The position numbers were made by a program, and so were the translations under genes. DNA of 64,000 nt from Desulfosudis oleivorans (GTDB lineage Bacteria; Desulfobacterota; Desulfobacteria; Desulfobacterales; SURF-7). The DNA is taken from NCBI GenBank assembly GCA_020723325.1, contig DYJD01000029.1:1-64000 (forward strand). Direction: 5' to 3'. Position 1 is the first letter of the stretch, and each line of letters starts with the position of its first letter. This document shows positions 53,974 to 64,000 of this stretch, one piece after another. The notes beneath the pieces were generated by a model. The model saw nothing but the letters and a program-made list of their open reading frames with translations, was not told the origin of the DNA and did not search any database.

Positions 53974-54885
53974 TCAGCCGTTGAAATAGCGGATGACCGT
54001 GGCTTTTCTTCCGGCGGCACGCTGGAAAATTTCCTCCGGATATCCCAGGGCGATGGCGGCATAGGGTTTCTCGTCCTCGTCCAGGCCGATCTGACGGCCC
54101 ATGGCCGGCTCGCGCTTCATGGCTTCAATGACAAAACCGATCAGACAAGTGCCCAGCCCCATGGCATGGGCGGCTAATAGAATATTCTGGGTGGCCAGCA
54201 AGGCATCCTCGGCCGGACAACTGGCATCGTTTTGCGCGCTCACGATGATGGCGGCCGGTGCGCCGTGAAACAGCATATCGCGGCCGCCGGCGTCATATTC
54301 AGCCAGCCCTTCTTTCACCCTCTGGTAGTAGTTCTGATAATAACGCTCCAATTTGGGTTTGCCCAATAAGTTCATGAGAGCCCGCAGCCAAGCCTTTTCC
54401 GCCAGGCGGTTGAGGCGCTGATAGAAATCGGCTGTTTTACGGCCCAGAATATTCACAGCCTGACGATCCGGCAGGAGGGTGAAACGCCAAGGCTGGCAAT
54501 TGGAGCCCGAGGGCGCCGTAATCCCGATTTTCACCAGGTCTTCCAGTATGCCTTTGTCCACGGGCTTGTTGCTGAAATTGCGGCAGGAACGCCGGGATTG
54601 CATCAGCAGGACTAGTTGGGCCAGATCATAACGGCCGTGGGGCAACCATTTTCCATCGGTCTTGAAAGTTTGAAATTCCGCCATGGCCGGGTCGATTCCG
54701 TTGACCCGCACGGCACCGGTGGGGCAGGCTGCCGCGCAATGGCCGCAGTTCAGCGACTCCAATCCGACCACACAGGCTTTTTGATCCTGAAGGGCGATGG
54801 TTTCCCGGGGACAGACCTGGATGCAAAGTCCGCATCCGGTGCACAGCTCTGATTCAATGACGGTGGTGACGGTTCGATCCAGCAT
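53974..54885 (-). CDS. Nitroreductase with N-terminal ferredoxin domain
   Basis: A 303-residue FMN oxidoreductase. Residues 10-60 are a 2x[4Fe-4S] ferredoxin (CTGCGLCIQVCP, CGHCAAACPTGAVRV). The nitroreductase fold starts at about 85: LMQSRRSCRNFSNKPVD, ITAPSGSNCQPWRF (FMN site), GAPAAIIVSAQND, AHAMGLGTCLIGFV and a final YPEEIF. Such fusions use ferredoxin electrons to reduce flavin substrates in anaerobes. It is convergent with the enolase-type gene; a short hairpin (ATTTCA...TGAAAT) lies at the junction. Confidence 0.92.
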   Translation of the reverse strand: MLDRTVTTVIESELCTGCGLCIQVCPRETIALQDQKACVVGLESLNCGHCAAACPTGAVRVNGIDPAMAEFQTFKTDGKWLPHGRYDLAQLVLLMQSRRSCRNFSNKPVDKGILEDLVKIGITAPSGSNCQPWRFTLLPDRQAVNILGRKTADFYQRLNRLAEKAWLRALMNLLGKPKLERYYQNYYQRVKEGLAEYDAGGRDMLFHGAPAAIIVSAQNDASCPAEDALLATQNILLAAHAMGLGTCLIGFVIEAMKREPAMGRQIGLDEDEKPYAAIALGYPEEIFQRAAGRKATVIRYFNG

Positions 54886-55046
54886 GGTTTCCTATCCGCG
54901 AATTTCGTGAGGGTTGAACTTGACGACCTTGCTATATGTATCCGCTCATTACAATCAGAAGCTGAAAAAAGCAAGCAGGGATTTTTTTAGAAGAACTTGC
55001 GAAATCAGTTTTTTCTTATTCAGGCACCTGTGTCCCCCTGGAAGCA
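54886..55046. other. Gap, no gene recognised
   Basis: A short AT-rich stretch between the nitroreductase gene start and the small gene at 55047. It probably holds the promoter of the leftward nitroreductase gene, but no clear boxes were found. Confidence 0.35.
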
Positions 55047-55295
55047 TCAAAAATGGCTTTGGACAGCTCTCTGACTGATCAACTTGGAAAGACTCGGCCA
55101 CAGGTATTTTTCCATCATGGACGGATCCTGGGTGTCCACATGGGCGCTGTTTATCTTTTTCTTATTTGTACGTCTGCGATCCTTGCCGCTTCTGCGATCA
55201 CCGCCGGAACGCCTCTCCGGATAATGCTCCACAGGAGCTGTATTGCGCCTGTCCGCTTCCAAGCGCCGTCCGCCGCTGTCAATATAGTTTTCCAT
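55047..55295 (-). CDS. Small Arg-rich conserved protein
   Basis: An 82-residue protein. Its middle part has a characteristic run of RR pairs: GGRRLEADRRNT, PERRSGGDRRSGKDRRRT, seen in short proteins and linkers near PilZ-type or signalling domains in Desulfobacterota. The C-terminal third (SMMEKYLWPSLSKLISQRA) is amphipathic. The Arg repeats might bind nucleic acid or c-di-GMP, but this is a guess. It starts with AAAGAAAATATGG and sits on the same strand as the receiver gene upstream. Confidence 0.7.
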   Translation of the reverse strand: MENYIDSGGRRLEADRRNTAPVEHYPERRSGGDRRSGKDRRRTNKKKINSAHVDTQDPSMMEKYLWPSLSKLISQRAVQSHF

Positions 55296-55321
55296 ATTTT
55301 CTTTTCCTTCAATTCTTGAAT

Positions 55322-55729
55322 TTATTTGACTGGGTCAATCACGGCTTGCACTGTGTTTCTTGAATCTTTTGATCTGGTTTCAATTAAGGAAAAAATTGAT
55401 TCTAGACAACTGAAGGTCAAGGGCTTACGAAGGCATTCATGAATCCCGATTTCAAATGCCAAATCGATCAGTTCAGGTGTCACTTCCACCGATGTCAGCA
55501 CCTTGATGGAAGCATACCCTTCCAAGGCAATGCGCCTGAAAAATTCCAGTCCGTTCATTCTCGGCAAGTGATAATCACAAACCACCAGATTAAATCGTTC
55601 CACAGACATTTTTTGCAAAGCTTCTTCAGCGGTCTCGGCTATGACAAGCACGGAGTTTTCTACTTTGCAAATGAACTGCAGTAAATTCATATCCATCTGA
55701 TCCTGGTTGATCAAAAGTATGTTTGCCAT
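55322..55729 (-). CDS. Single-domain response regulator
   Basis: A 135-residue receiver domain. The phosphoacceptor Asp is in LVVCDYHLPRMNGLEFF and the Lys in ECLRKPLTF; the usual acidic pair near the start is altered to NQDQMD, so metal binding may be weaker. The tail (RSKDSRNTVQAVIDPVK) has no output domain. The start is uncertain between the Met of MANILL and one five codons upstream. It may be a partner of the large kinase at 56158, which reads the other way. Confidence 0.88.
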   Translation of the reverse strand: MANILLINQDQMDMNLLQFICKVENSVLVIAETAEEALQKMSVERFNLVVCDYHLPRMNGLEFFRRIALEGYASIKVLTSVEVTPELIDLAFEIGIHECLRKPLTFSCLESIFSLIETRSKDSRNTVQAVIDPVK

Positions 55730-55950
55730 GGTCTGAGTCACCATTGGGAAAAGGATGGACGAGAGAAAGAATTCAGGAGCCAGGAATCAGAACAGTTATA
55801 TGGCGACTTTTTTATTCTGAATTCCGACTTCTGAATTCTGTCATTCCTGGAATGCATTTCCCATGCAAAAACGAACCGCTTTTATAAAGATTCAATGTAA
55901 TCAAGAAAATCGCCCAAGGTCTGGAATCCTGAGGGGGGTGAATTAAATGC

Positions 55951-56000
55951 ACGGAAACGCTCAGTTGGAGCGTTTCCGATGTGCGAAAACGCACATCGGC
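55951..56000. repeat. Twin hairpins in kinase upstream region
   Basis: Two adjacent stems: GGAAACGCTC, loop AGTTG, GAGCGTTTCC, followed at once by GATGTGCG, loop AAAA, CGCACATC. They lie in the 428-bp divergent gap between the receiver gene and the kinase gene. No T-run follows on the + strand within a few bases, so a regulatory or repeat role is as likely as termination. The rest of the gap has no gene. Confidence 0.7.
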
Positions 56001-56157
56001 GACTTCTTTAAAAAAAGGAAATAGTTGAATGTAATGCTTAAACAAACCGAAAAAAACTTAGCATGTCTTTTGCAAGATGATTGGAGCGGTATGGCAACGG
56101 GCTGTACATTCGTCAATGCTGAAGAGTTTTTTCAGGTCATGTCAGTGAGGAGAACAA

Positions 56158-59100
56158 ATGAGTAGTAAGGATACAAAATTGAAATCCTTACGATTCAAGA
56201 TTTTAATCATTTTGATGGGCATTTTTTTGCTCTATGGCTTGGCGGATTTCGGAATCCAGCGGTTCATCATATATCCGACATTTCTAGACCTGGAAAACAA
56301 TGAAGCCGTCAAAGACGCCAATCGTTGTGTGCAATCCATTCAAAGGGAAATTTATCATCTGGATGGCGTGTGCCACGATTACGCCGCCTGGGATGATACG
56401 TATGAATTTATACATACCTCTTCTGAGGATTATATCAAAACCAATCTGGTGATTGATTCTTTTATCAACAACAGACTGAATCTCATCTATCTGTGTGATG
56501 AACAAGGCCAGGTCGTTTGGGGCGAAATTTTTGATCTTGAAACAAAGGAAGGGATCGATTTAAGCGAATTCCGCCGAGACGCCTTTCTTCAACAACACCC
56601 ATTAGTAACATATAACGTGGGTAACAAACCGCTCGCGGAGATCGGCATTTCCGGCCTTATGATGACACAAAAAGGCCCATTGCTGATCTCCTCCCGTCCC
56701 ATTGTCACTAGCAAACATGAAGGTCCCATCCGCGGTTCGGTCATCATGGCCAAGTTCATAGATCAGTCCATGATAACAACTCTCGCCGAACAGACGCAGG
56801 TGAAATTTCAAGTCATTCCCATTCAAAAAAGGGTGGCAACCGCCGCCCAGCAGGAGCTTCTGAAAAAAGTCCACGACACGTCCGGATACCATATTGAAAT
56901 CACCGCTGTGGATTCGCTGGATGTTTTCACAGTTCTCCCGGACATCCATGATCAATTCACTTTTCTTTTTAAAGTGACGGTTCCGAGAAAAATTTCAACC
57001 AAAGGAACCATAGCCGTTCAATATGCGGTTTATTCCATCTTGACCGCTGCCTTTGTTACCCTCGTGATCATGCTGCTGATGACCGAAAGGGCGGTTTTAA
57101 ACCCGATCACAAAATTGACCCGGCATGCGCTTTCCATAGCGACCAGCGGCGATCCCTCCGCCCGCCTGAATTTGAAGCGGATGGATGAGATCGGCCGATT
57201 GGCCCAGGTGTTCAATCAAATGCTGGAGAAATTGGCGGTAAAAACCAGTGAACTTGAAAAGGTGAATCAGGAACTGCTGGAAGATGTGGCCATACGTAGA
57301 CGAACCGAGGAGGAATTGAGCCAGGCCCAAGCCCTGCTTTCAGCAGCAGTTGAGCAGACACCGGCCGGCATCATTATCATTGATGCAAAGGATTTGAAAA
57401 TCCGGCTGGCCAATTCCACGGCCATTGAAATTCTTGGGTCTTTGCGACCGAATCAGTGGCAGGCTTTCCAGCCCAATGGCCGTCTTTCCTCACCGGATGA
57501 ATTACCGTTGCTCCAGGCGATAAAGGAAGGCCGAACGACTCAAAACACAGAGATTATCGTCCGACGAAAAGATGGTGAAGAAAGATGGGTGCTGGGCAAT
57601 GCTGCTCCTGTGCGTGATGAAAAAGGGGAAATCGTGGCCGGAGTGATGGTCTTTCCAGATATCACCGAGCAGAAACGCAACGAGAAGATTTTACGCCGCT
57701 CCGAGGAGAAATACCGCCTGCTGGTGGAAAACGCCCATGACGGCATATTCATCCTGCAAAAGGACGGGATCAAATTCGCCAATCCAAGTACGTTGCGTAT
57801 CCTGGGGTACACTGAAGAAGAACTGACGGGAATCGGCATTGCCGATATTCTGCATTCCAATGATCGCAATGCCATGCTGGCAGGCTTGACAAGATGCCTG
57901 CAAGGGAAAAAGCCGTCCAATCCATATTCCTTTCGCGTTATAGACAAGGAAAAGAACACTCTTTGGTTGCAAATGACCGTCATAGGAATGTTCTGGGAGG
58001 AAGAACCAGCGGTTTTATGCTTTATACGGGATGTCAGTGAGACTCGCAAACTTGAAACCCAGCTCCTGCAAACCCAGCGAATGGAGTCCATCGGCACTCT
58101 GGCCGGCGGCATTGCCCACGATTTCAACAATATTCTGTCTCCGATCATCGGCTATACCGAACTGGCCATGCAACTCATGCCCGAAACGCAAAATCGATCA
58201 AAAACATATCTGCAGCGCGTCCTTGCAGCCACTTCGCGGGCTGTTGAACTGGTTCAGCAGATTTTGACATTCAGCCGCCAAAGCGAACAGGAAATGAAGC
58301 CCCTGCTGCCCCACCTGGTCGTCAAAGAGGCCCTCAAATTACTACGCGCCTCCATACCGGCAAATATTCATATTGAGCAGGAAATCGATGCAAACTGTTC
58401 CCCTATTATGGCAAACACTACCCAAATCCACCAGATTATCATGAATCTGTGCACCAACGCCTATCATGCCATGGAGGATGCCGGCGGTCGAATGATGGTT
58501 ACACTAAATGAAGTGGATCTCAGTCATGAAACGGCCCAAGAAATGATTGATTTCCCGGGTGGTCGCTATGTTCAGCTCACGGTAAGTGATGCCGGCAAAG
58601 GCATGACCCGCGAAATCATGGACAAAATTTTCGATCCGTTTTTCACAACAAAACCGGAAGGCAAAGGAACAGGCCTTGGATTATCGGTGGTTCACGGCAT
58701 TGTGAAATCACACGGCGGCAGAATAAAAGTCGACAGTGGATTGGGGCAAGGGACCACCTTTACAATTTACTTCCCTATTTCCACAGCGGATTTGTCTGCC
58801 GGAACCTCTGTGGGTGAGGAGCCGATTCCTACCGGTAGCGAACATATTCTGCTGGTGGATGACGAACCGATGATTATTGAAATGGAGCAGGAAATGCTGG
58901 AAGAGCTGGGCTATCGGGTATCCTCCCGTACCAGCAGCATTGACGCCCTGGAAGCGATTCGCGCAAATGGCGGTCAGTATGATCTGATCATTTCCGACGT
59001 TACCATGCCTCAAATGACCGGTGATGAGCTCGCGCGCCATATCCGTCAAATTCATCCGGGATTGCCGGTGATACTATGCACCGGCTTCAGCGGACGCATC

Positions 59101-59247
59101 ACCCCTGAACGAGCTCGGGCCTTGGGCGTGGCGGCTCTGGTCATGAAACCCATTCAACAACGAACCCTGGCCACCACCATTCGAAATGTGTTGGAAAAAT
59201 CCGGTGCCCGCAAACGATCGTCGGATGTTGTTGCAGATATCTTTTGA
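56158..59247 (+). CDS. CHASE4/PAS hybrid histidine kinase with receiver
   Basis: A 1029-residue membrane kinase. Helix at about 14-35, then a periplasmic CHASE4-type domain ([13 protein letters not shown]), second helix near 285-308 and HAMP. Two PAS domains follow ([39 protein letters not shown]). HisKA His is in [20 protein letters not shown], the ATPase has [35 protein letters not shown] and [13 protein letters not shown]. The C-terminal receiver has [13 protein letters not shown], Asp in [13 protein letters not shown] and Lys in LVMKPIQ. ATG has GAGGAG. It senses an external signal via CHASE4; no dedicated output gene is adjacent on this strand. Confidence 0.94.
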   Translation: MSSKDTKLKSLRFKILIILMGIFLLYGLADFGIQRFIIYPTFLDLENNEAVKDANRCVQSIQREIYHLDGVCHDYAAWDDTYEFIHTSSEDYIKTNLVIDSFINNRLNLIYLCDEQGQVVWGEIFDLETKEGIDLSEFRRDAFLQQHPLVTYNVGNKPLAEIGISGLMMTQKGPLLISSRPIVTSKHEGPIRGSVIMAKFIDQSMITTLAEQTQVKFQVIPIQKRVATAAQQELLKKVHDTSGYHIEITAVDSLDVFTVLPDIHDQFTFLFKVTVPRKISTKGTIAVQYAVYSILTAAFVTLVIMLLMTERAVLNPITKLTRHALSIATSGDPSARLNLKRMDEIGRLAQVFNQMLEKLAVKTSELEKVNQELLEDVAIRRRTEEELSQAQALLSAAVEQTPAGIIIIDAKDLKIRLANSTAIEILGSLRPNQWQAFQPNGRLSSPDELPLLQAIKEGRTTQNTEIIVRRKDGEERWVLGNAAPVRDEKGEIVAGVMVFPDITEQKRNEKILRRSEEKYRLLVENAHDGIFILQKDGIKFANPSTLRILGYTEEELTGIGIADILHSNDRNAMLAGLTRCLQGKKPSNPYSFRVIDKEKNTLWLQMTVIGMFWEEEPAVLCFIRDVSETRKLETQLLQTQRMESIGTLAGGIAHDFNNILSPIIGYTELAMQLMPETQNRSKTYLQRVLAATSRAVELVQQILTFSRQSEQEMKPLLPHLVVKEALKLLRASIPANIHIEQEIDANCSPIMANTTQIHQIIMNLCTNAYHAMEDAGGRMMVTLNEVDLSHETAQEMIDFPGGRYVQLTVSDAGKGMTREIMDKIFDPFFTTKPEGKGTGLGLSVVHGIVKSHGGRIKVDSGLGQGTTFTIYFPISTADLSAGTSVGEEPIPTGSEHILLVDDEPMIIEMEQEMLEELGYRVSSRTSSIDALEAIRANGGQYDLIISDVTMPQMTGDELARHIRQIHPGLPVILCTGFSGRITPERARALGVAALVMKPIQQRTLATTIRNVLEKSGARKRSSDVVADIF

Positions 59248-59254
59248 TAAGCAG

Positions 59255-59410
59255 CAAAAAAAAGAGGTCAATTTAGGATTATCCCAGATAGACAGCGTAA
59301 CCCAGCAAAACACTGCCAATTCCGAGCAAAGCTCCGCAGCCGCTGAGGAGCTCTCTTCCCAGGCGGCCCAGGTAAAAATGCTGTTGTCGGTGTTTCAGCT
59401 CCAGCAGGGA
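59255..59410 (+). pseudogene. Chemotaxis receptor C-terminal remnant
   Basis: Right after the kinase stop a frame reads GLSQIDSVTQQNTANSEQSS, AAAEELSSQAAQVKMLLSVF and QL, the last 45 residues of a methyl-accepting chemotaxis protein. There is no start or membrane part, and after FQLQQG the frame is random. The rest of the receptor has been lost. The gap up to 59558 has nothing else. Confidence 0.85.
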
Positions 59411-59558
59411 GACCCTCGGCCGCCGATGCGATTGCCTTGGCTCTATGCTCTTACTCCGGTAAAGGCTTCACACTCATGGCTGCGCCTTCACGTGCATTTT
59501 CCTCGTCATCAACCTATTACCTGGAAACCATCATGTGGGCCAATTGAATTTTAGGTCA

Positions 59559-60899
<1,341 letters not shown>

Positions 60900-60932
60900 T
60901 TATTCGACCCTTCAATCAATATTCCAAACTAT

Positions 60933-61412
60933 TTAGGTCATGCCGCCCGAAGATGCAACAGATTTTCGTTTCATTCGAAAAAAATCCTGCAGCAAGGTCC
61001 GGCATTCCTCGGCCCGCACACCTGCCAATCGGGCAGTCTGATGATTCAGGCGGGTATCTGCACAAAAATCGTATAGGGAACCGGCCGCCCCCCATTTGGA
61101 ATCCAATGCGCCAAAAACCACCAAAGCCACCCGGGCGTGGATGATCGCACCCATGCACATGGGACATGGCTCGATGGTTGAATACAGCACAGTTCCCGGT
61201 AATCTGTAATTGGCCATTTTTTTCGCTGCCGAACGCAAAGCCAGGATTTCAGCATGGGCAGTAGGATCTGAACTGGAAATGGTGCGGTTATATTCCATTG
61301 CCAGAATTTTCCCATCCCCATCCACCAATACCGCACCCACCGGCACTTCATCCATGTCCCTGGCTTTTAACGCCTCTTTCAAGGCGAGCCCCATAAAATC
61401 AAAATGATTCAT
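60933..61412 (-). CDS. tadA: tRNA-specific adenosine deaminase
   Basis: A 159-residue zinc deaminase that converts A34 to inosine in tRNA-Arg(ACG). The zinc site is in DPTAHAEILALR (His and catalytic Glu) and STIEPCPMCMGAIIHARV (PCxxC). VPVGAVLVDGDGKIL and ARLAGVRAEECRTLLQDFF are typical. Length is normal. It sits between purA and the tRNA-Arg(ACG) gene, which lies 104 bp away on the other strand and is its known substrate. Confidence 0.96.
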   Translation of the reverse strand: MNHFDFMGLALKEALKARDMDEVPVGAVLVDGDGKILAMEYNRTISSSDPTAHAEILALRSAAKKMANYRLPGTVLYSTIEPCPMCMGAIIHARVALVVFGALDSKWGAAGSLYDFCADTRLNHQTARLAGVRAEECRTLLQDFFRMKRKSVASSGGMT

Positions 61413-61516
61413 GCAAACCGCTTTACCATATTTTTTTTCACAAATAAAAGAGAACTTCTCATTGACACACCCCGCAATCTATATTAAGTAAGATGACTCT
61501 TTGGGCCATTCCTTGC

Positions 61517-61593
61517 GCGCCCGTAGCTCAGATGGATAGAGTGCCGGACTACGAATCCGTTGGTCGGGGGTTCGAATCCCTCCGGGCGCGCCA
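61517..61593 (+). tRNA. tRNA-Arg (anticodon ACG)
   Basis: A 77-nt cloverleaf: acceptor GCGCCCG/CGGGCGC, D-arm GCTCAGATGGATAGAGT, anticodon loop CTACGAA giving ACG, T-loop GGTTCGAATCC and an encoded CCA at 61591-61593. The ACG anticodon needs A-to-I editing by TadA to read CGU, CGC and CGA. Confidence 0.97.
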
Positions 61594-61600
61594 ATAAAAT
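61575..61600 (+). other. Probable attachment site at tRNA 3' end
   Basis: The integrase gene ends 7 nt past the tRNA and reads towards it, the usual layout when an element inserts in the 3' part of a tRNA gene and restores it. The crossover is expected within the T-arm to CCA; the second copy must lie beyond the right end of the window, so its exact limits are unknown. Confidence 0.55.
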
Positions 61601-62751
61601 CAAGGGTTTACGTTAAGCGCCGTAAACCCTTTTTTGCTTTTGGTCTCCATTTGGTCTCCATTGCAATCCAAAACCATTTTTTCAAGCCGACAGGCCGCTT
61701 CTTGATTAATCGGTTTTAGAAGGTGAGCATATGTATTCAGGGTAACGCTCGGGTTTGAATGTCCCAATTGTGTTTGAATGTATTTGAGGTTTTCCCCCTG
61801 TTCGATCAAAAGACTTGCATACGTATGGCGCAGATCATGAAACCGTAATTTCGGGATTCCGGCGGCCTTTAAAGCCGGTTGAAAATGACGATGCATCATA
61901 TTTGCCTGACACATAGGTTTTCCGGCTTCATTTGGAAAAATCAAATCAAGCTCGCTTGGCGGACATTCCAACCGCCATTTTTTCAAATCGGACACAACAG
62001 ACGGCCCTAGGTCGATTTTACGCCTTGATGTTTTTGTTTTAGGGTCATACCAGGCACCTTTATTGAATGTCCTCTTGATGTAAAGTTGATTCGTCGCCCA
62101 AAGCACATCCGTCCATTTGAGGCCGAGCAATTCCCCTTCACGTGCTCCTGTAAAAACTGCCAGCTTGAAGAGAATAAAGTATTTCCTATCTGAAACGATG
62201 GACAATAAAGAATTTATTTGTATTGGCGATAGAACCCGGATTTTATCAGACTCGGGCTTTTCAATATTTCTCGCCTTGGGTCTTTCGGCTTCCCTCACTG
62301 GGTTATAGTCAATCAGCCGGTGACGGACTGAATAATTCATCACCTGGTTAAATGTTATCAAAATTTTTCTAAGCGTTGCGCGTTTTGTACCTACTGAAAG
62401 CTTTTCGGTTATAAATTTTTCAACCGTCTGTGTTGTTATATGGTTAATCTTGATCGGATCAATGTCAAAAAAATGATTCCTCAAGTGTCCTTCATATCCC
62501 TCACAAGTCGAAGCCCTCACATTATGCCTTTTCTGTTCAAGCCAATCCCCGGCCACCTTCTTGAAGCTCGGAGCATCTTTTGATGGAATGTAAATCCGTT
62601 TTTCAATTTGCTCCTCAATCTCGCGTAGCCATTTTTTAGCCTCGGTTTTCGTCGCCCCTTGTGGAAGCACCTTCAGCCGCCTCTTGCCGTTCTGATCATA
62701 AAAATCAATGCACCATCGGCCCTTCTTTTTCGTGTTGGTCAAGCACGCCAT
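61600..62751 (-). CDS. int: Tyrosine recombinase (phage-type integrase)
   Basis: A 383-residue site-specific recombinase. N-terminal arm-binding part ([20 protein letters not shown]), core-binding SAM-like domain ([31 protein letters not shown] split over residues 78-108), then the catalytic domain with Arg in [26 protein letters not shown] (HxxR), [15 protein letters not shown] with the tyrosine. ATG 62751 has GAGGGGCTTTT; a 33-codon upstream extension is less likely. It would insert the element at the tRNA-Arg next door. All catalytic residues are present, so it looks functional. Confidence 0.95.
   Translation of the reverse strand: MACLTNTKKKGRWCIDFYDQNGKRRLKVLPQGATKTEAKKWLREIEEQIEKRIYIPSKDAPSFKKVAGDWLEQKRHNVRASTCEGYEGHLRNHFFDIDPIKINHITTQTVEKFITEKLSVGTKRATLRKILITFNQVMNYSVRHRLIDYNPVREAERPKARNIEKPESDKIRVLSPIQINSLLSIVSDRKYFILFKLAVFTGAREGELLGLKWTDVLWATNQLYIKRTFNKGAWYDPKTKTSRRKIDLGPSVVSDLKKWRLECPPSELDLIFPNEAGKPMCQANMMHRHFQPALKAAGIPKLRFHDLRHTYASLLIEQGENLKYIQTQLGHSNPSVTLNTYAHLLKPINQEAACRLEKMVLDCNGDQMETKSKKGFTALNVNP
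61604..61635 (+). terminator. Intrinsic terminator after tRNA-Arg
   Basis: GGGTTTACG (61604-61612), loop TTAAGCGC, CGTAAACCC (61621-61629), then six T. The perfect 9-bp stem with T-run fits rho-independent termination of the tRNA transcript. It lies within the last codons of the integrase gene on the other strand. Confidence 0.85.
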
Positions 62752-62888
62752 AAAAGCCCCTCGCTTTCTCCCTGATGAATTTCCCCATGAAGCCGGGCAG
62801 GGTCCCCGGCTTATCGGCTCCGGTCGCCTATCATGGGTATTGTGAAACATGTCAAACGCTGCCGTTAATTGACGGCCGCCTTGTATAA

Positions 62889-63095
62889 CTATCTGGATGA
62901 TTTATCTAAAAGCTCTCTTGCATCCTGAATAGTATCGATATTTTTTCTTAAAATGCCGGAAAGGCCACACATACCTGGTCCTGAAATTTGGACTCCATCA
63001 GCCACAGCGCCTTTGAAAAGATCATGAAGCCCCTCCAATTGATCAATGACATCCGATATTTTCCCATCAAACAGATACAAGGTTTTCTCATCCAT
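62889..63095 (-). CDS. Small element-encoded hypothetical protein
   Basis: A 68-residue acidic protein (MDEKTLYLFDGKISDVIDQL, then a GPGMCGLSGILRKN loop and a helical end ARELLDKSSR). The Met used is eight nt from an AAAGGA site; a longer form is possible but would overlap the primase end. It starts 3 nt after the primase stop and so is co-transcribed in the mobile element. No family recognised. Confidence 0.6.
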   Translation of the reverse strand: MDEKTLYLFDGKISDVIDQLEGLHDLFKGAVADGVQISGPGMCGLSGILRKNIDTIQDARELLDKSSR

Positions 63096-63097
63096 AA

Positions 63098-64000
63098 TCA
63101 TTTCCTTTCTTTTCCCTCGTGTTTTTGTGTATCCCAAAAGTTGCCGCCGTGGATGATGTCCGCCGGGTGGTCATGCAGGTAATCCAGAACCACAGGATTG
63201 AAATACAGCATGTTTGAAATTGCCCGGCTGATGTCCCAATTCTTTGCCGACCAGGCTTGATTTTCAATCAATGTTGTTCGTTCGGCCGTTGCCCGGATCT
63301 TGACCGGGTATTTCTTCAGAGACTCATAAAACGCTATCAAGTCCGGATGGCGATCCGAACAAGGACCATCATCCGGCATATCTTCAACAGGTTTTTCCCC
63401 GGTACCCGTCGCCACCTGGATCTTTTCGACCGGCTTCTCGTCAGTAGGCCCGCCGTCAAATTTAAGATTGATCGAAAACACCGGCGGAAGTCCGGCAAGT
63501 ATCCAGCTTTTTAGGTCCACCCCGGCCGCGAAGGCTTCACCGGGATCTTTGCCGTCAGGGACCGGCCACCGTTCGGCCTGGTCGAAATGGTCTTTCCACC
63601 AGCCCCAGGCGCCGGCGCCGGCCTGGTCAAAGTCCAGTGCGTTCAGAATGCAAAGGGAGTTCGCCAGCGCCTTAAAGGCGGCCGAGTCGGGCTTTGTCGT
63701 CGCCGAACCAAGGCCGATGGAACCACAAACCCCGCCGGTCTCTTGATCAAGCAGGATGGCGTCAAGCTCGGTCTCAACCACCACGAAGGCCCGGCTCTTC
63801 GGCCGGTTGATCATGGTGGCCATACCGGAACCGGGCAAGACGTAGTATTTCGGCCCGCCTTCATCAAATCGCCTGATTCGTATCCGCTGAATCACGCCAT
63901 CAACAAAGAAAGGAACCACTATTCCCCGTGGAAGCCACAGCTTTTTTTTCTGGCCGTCATCCTTCAGAACGGTATCAAGTCCCCACGATTCACGAGTACG
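63098..64000 (-). CDS. Toprim-domain primase-like protein (5' end outside window)
   Basis: At least 300 residues, open to the right edge of the window, so the N-terminal part (probably a zinc-binding CHC2 domain) is missing. Seen: LWLPRGIVVPFFV and IRIRRFDEGGPKYYVLPGSG (primase core), then the Toprim acidic motifs VVVETELDAILL and NALDFDQAGAGAWGWWKDHF, and a variable C-terminal part ending GGNFWDTQKHEG. Such primases are carried by phage satellites and integrative elements. Together with the integrase at 61600 it marks an element that reaches beyond the window. Confidence 0.8.
   Translation of the reverse strand, partial: RTRESWGLDTVLKDDGQKKKLWLPRGIVVPFFVDGVIQRIRIRRFDEGGPKYYVLPGSGMATMINRPKSRAFVVVETELDAILLDQETGGVCGSIGLGSATTKPDSAAFKALANSLCILNALDFDQAGAGAWGWWKDHFDQAERWPVPDGKDPGEAFAAGVDLKSWILAGLPPVFSINLKFDGGPTDEKPVEKIQVATGTGEKPVEDMPDDGPCSDRHPDLIAFYESLKKYPVKIRATAERTTLIENQAWSAKNWDISRAISNMLYFNPVVLDYLHDHPADIIHGGNFWDTQKHEGKERK

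Noticed and set aside
55812-56045. Minus-strand 77-codon frame over the twin hairpins.
   Set aside because: It runs through the hairpins and simple intergenic sequence; no start signal or recognised pattern.

Overview
The window looks like a chromosomal segment of an anaerobic, probably sulfate-reducing member of the Desulfobacterota (Desulfobacterales-like). The support is a heterodisulfide-reductase/hydrogenase gene set of the kind found in these bacteria and methanogens, heavy use of selenocysteine, many two-component proteins, and a sigma-54-regulated catabolic cluster. Species cannot be named from the sequence alone.

Region 1 (1-2.6 kb) is a graveyard: an attC-like hairpin, one conserved hypothetical gene, an IS91-family transposase remnant and a decayed PIN toxin/antitoxin pair. 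Region 2 (2.7-13.3 kb) is the highlight. A hydrogenase maturation protease is followed by HdrA, MvhD, an HdrD/DsrK-like CCG protein, an FrhB-like flavoprotein, the NiFe-hydrogenase small subunit, the large subunit and a D-2-hydroxyacid dehydrogenase. Four of these genes (hdrA, mvhD, the CCG gene and the large subunit) are each interrupted by one in-frame UGA. Each UGA replaces a conserved cysteine and is followed within about 5-20 nt by a stem-loop, so all four are predicted selenoproteins. The set probably forms a cytoplasmic, flavin-based electron-bifurcating [NiFeSe] hydrogenase-Hdr complex. The Sec positions in HdrA, MvhD and the large subunit match the Methanococcus HdrA/VhuD/VhuU set; the Sec in the CCG protein is an addition.

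Region 3 (13.3-24.3 kb) holds a small secreted protein, a lipoprotein hydrolase that has lost its nucleophile segment, a branched-chain amino acid ABC transporter with a fused LivG-LivF ATPase, a C_GCAxxG_C_C protein, a broken LysR gene, aspartate-semialdehyde dehydrogenase and a SprT/DUF2786 metallopeptidase-like protein. Region 4 (24.4-26.8 kb) is accessory DNA: a VapBC pair, repeats, a YkgJ protein translationally coupled to a tiny membrane protein, and a cold-shock protein. Region 5 (26.9-37.2 kb) is a co-directional run: methyltransferase, DUF3592, alpha/beta hydrolase, TauE permease, SDR, an RND/MMPL exporter fused to a methyltransferase, and a GH17-GT2 glucan synthase.

Region 6 (37.4-45.7 kb) is signalling (REC-kinase, HDOD, hybrid kinase with HPt, CheY-like) plus a secreted Pcm and two periplasmic proteins. 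Region 7 (46-54.9 kb) is a GAF/sigma-54 activator next to a 4-hydroxybutyryl-CoA-dehydratase-family enzyme, 3-hydroxyacyl-CoA dehydrogenase, SDR, bile-acid-symporter-family transporter, enolase-superfamily enzyme and ferredoxin-nitroreductase. The regulator-to-dehydratase gap carries a perfect dyad and a -24/-12 promoter, so this looks like an inducible catabolic pathway of unknown substrate. Region 8 (55-61.6 kb) has response regulators, a large CHASE4/PAS hybrid kinase, purA, tadA and tRNA-Arg(ACG). From 61.6 kb to the end is the integrase end of an element inserted at the 3' end of that tRNA.

Several dispersed repeat families recur between genes, most strikingly elements with arms built from GG(T/G)(A/G)TC hexamers (six copies), a roughly 50-bp REP-like unit (four copies), and an inverted GTCATTCCCG-type pair.
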